From: JAJCZB01 sp964350195
Lineage (GTDB): Bacteria; Babelota; Babeliae; Babelales; Vermiphilaceae
Reading direction: 5' to 3'
NCBI GenBank assembly: GCA_964350195.1
Contig: CAYGJB010000003.1
Location: forward strand, 1 to 64,000
Length of the DNA: 64,000 nucleotides
Shown here: one piece after another, positions 60,963-64,000 of the stretch
Layout: every line of letters starts with the position of its first letter
How positions within the stretch are numbered: position 1 is the stretch's first letter
Translations under genes and position numbers: made by a program
The notes under the pieces: generated by a model
What the model was told of the DNA's origin: nothing
Databases searched by the model: none
What the model saw: only the letters and a program-made list of their open reading frames with translations

Positions 60963-61460
60963 TTAGTGCTGATAATAGGGATAGAGTGTCATCGATAGCG
61001 ACATAACAACCATAAGTGCTTGCTCAAATAAGGACATAAGTGAAAGTGGATGTTTAAACAGTGTGCCAAGGCAAGCACAGGGAATGATCTCTTTTTTAAT
61101 TATTTTTATTGAAACACTTATAAATCCAAGAGTCATAATTATAAAATTGACGCTATTGCTTACTAGGGGATAGGCATGAAAGAGATAGGCAATGCCCAGA
61201 CCTATTTGAATAAATGGGAGAATGTAAGCATAGAGTGTGACGCGTTCTGCAATAAGATTGTATTTTTTATATGCTGCAACAAATCCTCGTAGATCTATAA
61301 CTTTGAATGCTCCAAAAATAAGAAAAAAACCTGCCATGAAATCGCTCATTGCAAGCATTCCATTCCATGAGCCAGCGATAAATTGCCTTATGATGGTAAA
61401 TAATGTAATTACGCCAAAGATAATAATAACTGCACTATACGACTTTACACCATATCTCAT
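60963..61460 (-). CDS. MauE/DoxX-like membrane protein B
   Basis: This 165-residue membrane protein is a paralogue of 59658-60179, with four helices, DFMAGFFLIFGAFKVIDLRGFVAAY and the motif PCACLGTLFKHPLS. It is separated from the His-tailed protein gene by 48 bases and follows the TolC-like gene by 9 bases. The two copies probably have distinct partners, or form a heteromer. Confidence 0.8.
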   Translation of the reverse strand: MRYGVKSYSAVIIIFGVITLFTIIRQFIAGSWNGMLAMSDFMAGFFLIFGAFKVIDLRGFVAAYKKYNLIAERVTLYAYILPFIQIGLGIAYLFHAYPLVSNSVNFIIMTLGFISVSIKIIKKEIIPCACLGTLFKHPLSLMSLFEQALMVVMSLSMTLYPYYQH

Positions 61461-61469
61461 AATTACCCT

Positions 61470-62813
61470 TTAAGCTTGTATATTTTCTAATTGAGCGCCC
61501 ACATTAAACTCTAGATCAATATATTCTTGTGATGCTTTATAGGTGAGATCAAGTAATTTTACTTTTGATTGAAAGAGATCAATCTGGGTTTCAAGAAATA
61601 CAATCATGCTCATTTGCATCTTATCGAAAAATTCTTTACTAAATTCAATTGCTTGCATAACGGGTGGCAGTACATTATTTCTATATTGCTCAATTTGAGC
61701 GATATACGCATTGTAGCGAGCAAGCTGGTTGGATATGTTTGCAAAAATCATTCGTTGCTGTGCAAGCAAGGTTTTTTCAGCCTGTTTGATTTCAAATTTC
61801 GCTCGCTCAATATTACCGTAATTAGTATTAAAAAGTGGAATATTGATACCAAATGAGGGGCCTACACCGGAAACATTTTTCTCAAAGTCTCGCTCGTACG
61901 AAACCCCAACTTGTACATCATCAATAACGCGTGATTTTTCATAACTGACTTCTGCCCGAGCTTTAGCAATTTTTGATTGTTCAATCAATATATCCGGGTG
62001 GCAAAGCATGGCGTATTGTTCTAATTCATTCTGGGAAATAGAAACTACGGACGGTAATAGAGAATCAGTGAGAGTAATATGTTCTGCACTAATAGGGGTG
62101 CCCAGCAGTTGATAAAGTGTTGTGTAAGATGTTTGCAATGCTGCTTGGGTATCAATAATCTTAGCTTGCCACTCAGCAAGCTTGCTCAGAGAAAAGTAAT
62201 GATCAAGTTTTGTGTTATATCCAAATTGATAGCGATATTCTATACGATCTTTAATATCTTGCACTACGGCTGTTATTTCTTTTACCAGCTCAAAATATTC
62301 TTGATGGTATTTGCAATTTAGATATGCGTGTTGAATATTTTTTCTTGTATGCAATATATTACTCATTATTTCATGTGTTTTCATTTCTAAATTGCGCTGG
62401 GCTATTTTTTTTCTGAATGGAACTTGCCAAAGGTCTGAAAGCATAAAATTTGCTGAAATTTCTATAGTAGTTTGAGTATCATTGTCTTTGGTAGGTATTC
62501 TAAATATCGATTCAACATTGGGATTGGTATAAAAACCCGCTTGAATAAGATCTGACTTACGAATGCCAAGCTCTTCAAAATGTGCTTGTAGTGTTGGATT
62601 ATACTGTAAGCCAATTGCGATTGCTTCTTGCAATGCTAATTGCTGATCTTGAGGAAATCTTGCATAAGATAATGATGCATTCATCCATTCAGGAGCAACA
62701 TTTATTCGCTTTTTTGATTCGGTTTTAATAGGTTCGAATATTTTTTTTGGACGAATGCTTGAGCACTGAGGAAGCATTAGAATAAGGCTTAAAATCGATA
62801 GTGTTTTTTTCAT
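61470..62813 (-). CDS. TolC/CusC-family outer-membrane efflux lipoprotein
   Basis: This 447-residue protein has a lipoprotein signal (ILSLILMLPQC) and the two TolC-type repeats of helical hairpins and strands (ALQEAIAIGLQYNPTLQAH, and later ERAKFEIKQAEKTLLAQQRMI). It resembles CusC and other heavy-metal or multidrug efflux channels. GGAGG precedes ATG and lies inside the end of the oxidase gene. The partner inner-membrane pump and adaptor are not in this window and may lie beyond the right edge. Confidence 0.9.
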   Translation of the reverse strand: MKKTLSILSLILMLPQCSSIRPKKIFEPIKTESKKRINVAPEWMNASLSYARFPQDQQLALQEAIAIGLQYNPTLQAHFEELGIRKSDLIQAGFYTNPNVESIFRIPTKDNDTQTTIEISANFMLSDLWQVPFRKKIAQRNLEMKTHEIMSNILHTRKNIQHAYLNCKYHQEYFELVKEITAVVQDIKDRIEYRYQFGYNTKLDHYFSLSKLAEWQAKIIDTQAALQTSYTTLYQLLGTPISAEHITLTDSLLPSVVSISQNELEQYAMLCHPDILIEQSKIAKARAEVSYEKSRVIDDVQVGVSYERDFEKNVSGVGPSFGINIPLFNTNYGNIERAKFEIKQAEKTLLAQQRMIFANISNQLARYNAYIAQIEQYRNNVLPPVMQAIEFSKEFFDKMQMSMIVFLETQIDLFQSKVKLLDLTYKASQEYIDLEFNVGAQLENIQA

Positions 62814-62815
62814 GA

Positions 62816-64000
62816 TTATGCCTCCTTCTGGCTAGGATGTTCCCATTTTTCATGAGGATTCTTTGGAATTACATGAAGGAGTGTGAACATGCCTCCATGT
62901 TCCATGTACCCCATCGGAACTTCCGCATGAGCATTGACGACGTGATGAAGCTTGTGGCAATGCATTCGCCAGATGCCAGGATTCCAGGCGGTAAATTCAA
63001 CATCACGGGTGGTCCCGGCTGAAACGAGGATTGTAGAGCCTTTAGTCTGTGCTGATAATGGAATTGGACCTCCTTCAGTGCCAACATTAGCCCAAATGTA
63101 TCCATGAAGATGAATGGGATGGCTATCCATAATGACATTGCTAAATCTAATGCGAACATGATCTCCCTGGTTGACCGTTAAAACAGGAATATTAGGAGCT
63201 GCCTGGCCATTAAAAGTAAACCAGTTAAAGTCCATAGTAATTAAATTGATATACTCGCTTCCTGGTAAAATTGCCCATTGTTGCAACATAATCACAAAAT
63301 CTTTATCAATTTTTGTTTCATATGTTTTGGGATGAATAACGAAGGTGCCATTGAGACCCATATGATCTTGGCGCATTACATTAAATCCGGAGTGATACAT
63401 AACAGTGCCTGATTGATAAAGGGTGAACTCATAGGTGAATTCTTCTCCTGGCATAATGGCACGCTGTGTTTCTGGAGATGCCCCATCTTGATCATTGGGT
63501 AGCTCAATGCCATGCCAATGAATAGAAGTTGGTTCAGGTAGCTCATTTTTTACAATGATACGGACTCTATCCCCTTCGGTAGCTTCGATTGTTGGCCCCG
63601 GTGTTGTGCCATTATATCCCCAACACTTAACTTTTTGATAACGAGGCGTGTGGTGCATCTTATGCGGGACTTTATTTTGTTCTGGAATAAGATGAGCCAT
63701 AGTTGATTTTGTTTCATCAACAATCAAATGTTCAATGGGCTGAGCGATGAGCCGAAATACTTTAACATTGCCATCTAGCTCATAGCCTAATGGTGGCACC
63801 CCTGGTGTTTGAACGACGCCCATTTGTCTCCCCATCAAAGGAGGAGGTGCGGATATACGTTCAGCCTCTTTTTTCCAAGGAATTATATAATGATCAGTAT
63901 GTTTTTTCGGTTTAGATTCTGGAATTATGAGAGCGCTTTTTGATCCCATCCAAAAAATCGATAAATTGTCGGGCAGAAATTGAGGGTTAGTGTGGTTCGC
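62816..64000 (-). CDS. Multicopper oxidase, 5' end beyond the window
   Basis: This cupredoxin-type multicopper oxidase has IHWHGIELPNDQDG (first H-x-H), MYHSGF where H-x-H is expected, SHPIHLHGY (third site) and MHCHKLHHVVNAH (the C-H-x-x-x-H type 1/3 site). It resembles CopA- and CueO-like enzymes that oxidise Cu(I). The frame stays open to base 64000 with no stop, so the protein starts outside the window; an internal ATG at 63949 is not a convincing start. The second motif lacks one trinuclear-cluster histidine. It heads the leftward metal operon. Confidence 0.85.
   Translation of the reverse strand, partial: ANHTNPQFLPDNLSIFWMGSKSALIIPESKPKKHTDHYIIPWKKEAERISAPPPLMGRQMGVVQTPGVPPLGYELDGNVKVFRLIAQPIEHLIVDETKSTMAHLIPEQNKVPHKMHHTPRYQKVKCWGYNGTTPGPTIEATEGDRVRIIVKNELPEPTSIHWHGIELPNDQDGASPETQRAIMPGEEFTYEFTLYQSGTVMYHSGFNVMRQDHMGLNGTFVIHPKTYETKIDKDFVIMLQQWAILPGSEYINLITMDFNWFTFNGQAAPNIPVLTVNQGDHVRIRFSNVIMDSHPIHLHGYIWANVGTEGGPIPLSAQTKGSTILVSAGTTRDVEFTAWNPGIWRMHCHKLHHVVNAHAEVPMGYMEHGGMFTLLHVIPKNPHEKWEHPSQKEA

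Noticed and set aside
1..64000. CRISPR array
   Set aside because: No series of regularly spaced direct repeats was found; repeats seen are inverted ends, hairpins and one iterated GTGGA motif.

Overview
The window is AT-rich bacterial chromosome from a diderm (Gram-negative type) organism. Evidence for two membranes is a Pal/OmpA-domain lipoprotein, BamD-like and TamB-like assembly factors, an outer-membrane beta-barrel, a TolC-family channel and a type II/IV secretion ATPase with a pseudopilin. Other traits are an archaeal/rickettsial-type ValRS, a salvage deoxynucleoside kinase, many small secreted proteins of unknown family and several freshly broken genes. Together these suggest a host-associated lineage with a reduced genome. 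My best guess is a relative of Candidatus Dependentiae (TM6/Babeliae); this is inference from gene content and not proven by any marker in the window.

Layout. 1-1.1 kb: a frameshifted IS982-family transposase. 1.1-8.7 kb: gatB, RNase G/E, pal, an MGDG-synthase-like glycosyltransferase, mnmE and jag. 8.7-20 kb: tRNA-Gly, ruvA, an AGCS symporter, the coupled valS-secreted protein-ybeY set, a TMTC-like GT-C/TPR membrane protein, a catalytically dead site-2-protease homologue, tyrS and photolyase. 20.2-20.6 kb: a 481-bp internally deleted IS with perfect 17-bp inverted ends and an 8-bp target duplication. 21-26 kb: dNK, alr, a secreted Hsp20-like protein, rlmB and two frameshifted secreted-protein genes. 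26-31.3 kb: ftsQ-ftsA-ftsZ, a zinc-ribbon protein, a secreted orphan and pgeF. 31.4-40 kb: secA, five small exported proteins in a row, a beta-barrel protein with a C9 tract in its leader, hisS and an ORF split by an in-frame stop. 40-51.3 kb: bamD-yraN-cdsA, a pilB/gspE ATPase with a pseudopilin, tamB, a secreted PLD-family protein, rluD, mgtE and mscS.

51.4-59.2 kb: tRNA-Lys and tRNA-Glu, followed by an integrated element. It carries a serine recombinase whose stop codon lies inside the tRNA-Glu acceptor arm, a ribbon-helix-helix regulator, a divergent orphan, a SpoVG-like protein, an SF3-like ATPase, a CHC2/Toprim primase, a near-perfect 22-bp inverted repeat between ATPase and primase, an HGGxxTG-type protein and one more unknown. 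No capsid, tail or conjugation gene is visible, so it looks like a small replicative integrative element or phage satellite.

59.2-64 kb: a leftward operon that appears to handle copper and thiols. It encodes a multicopper oxidase (running off the window), a TolC/CusC-like channel, two MauE/DoxX-like membrane proteins with a CACLG motif, a thioredoxin, a small exported protein with a His-rich tail and a 28-cysteine Csp-like copper-storage protein. This cluster and the tRNA-Glu element are the two most interesting regions.
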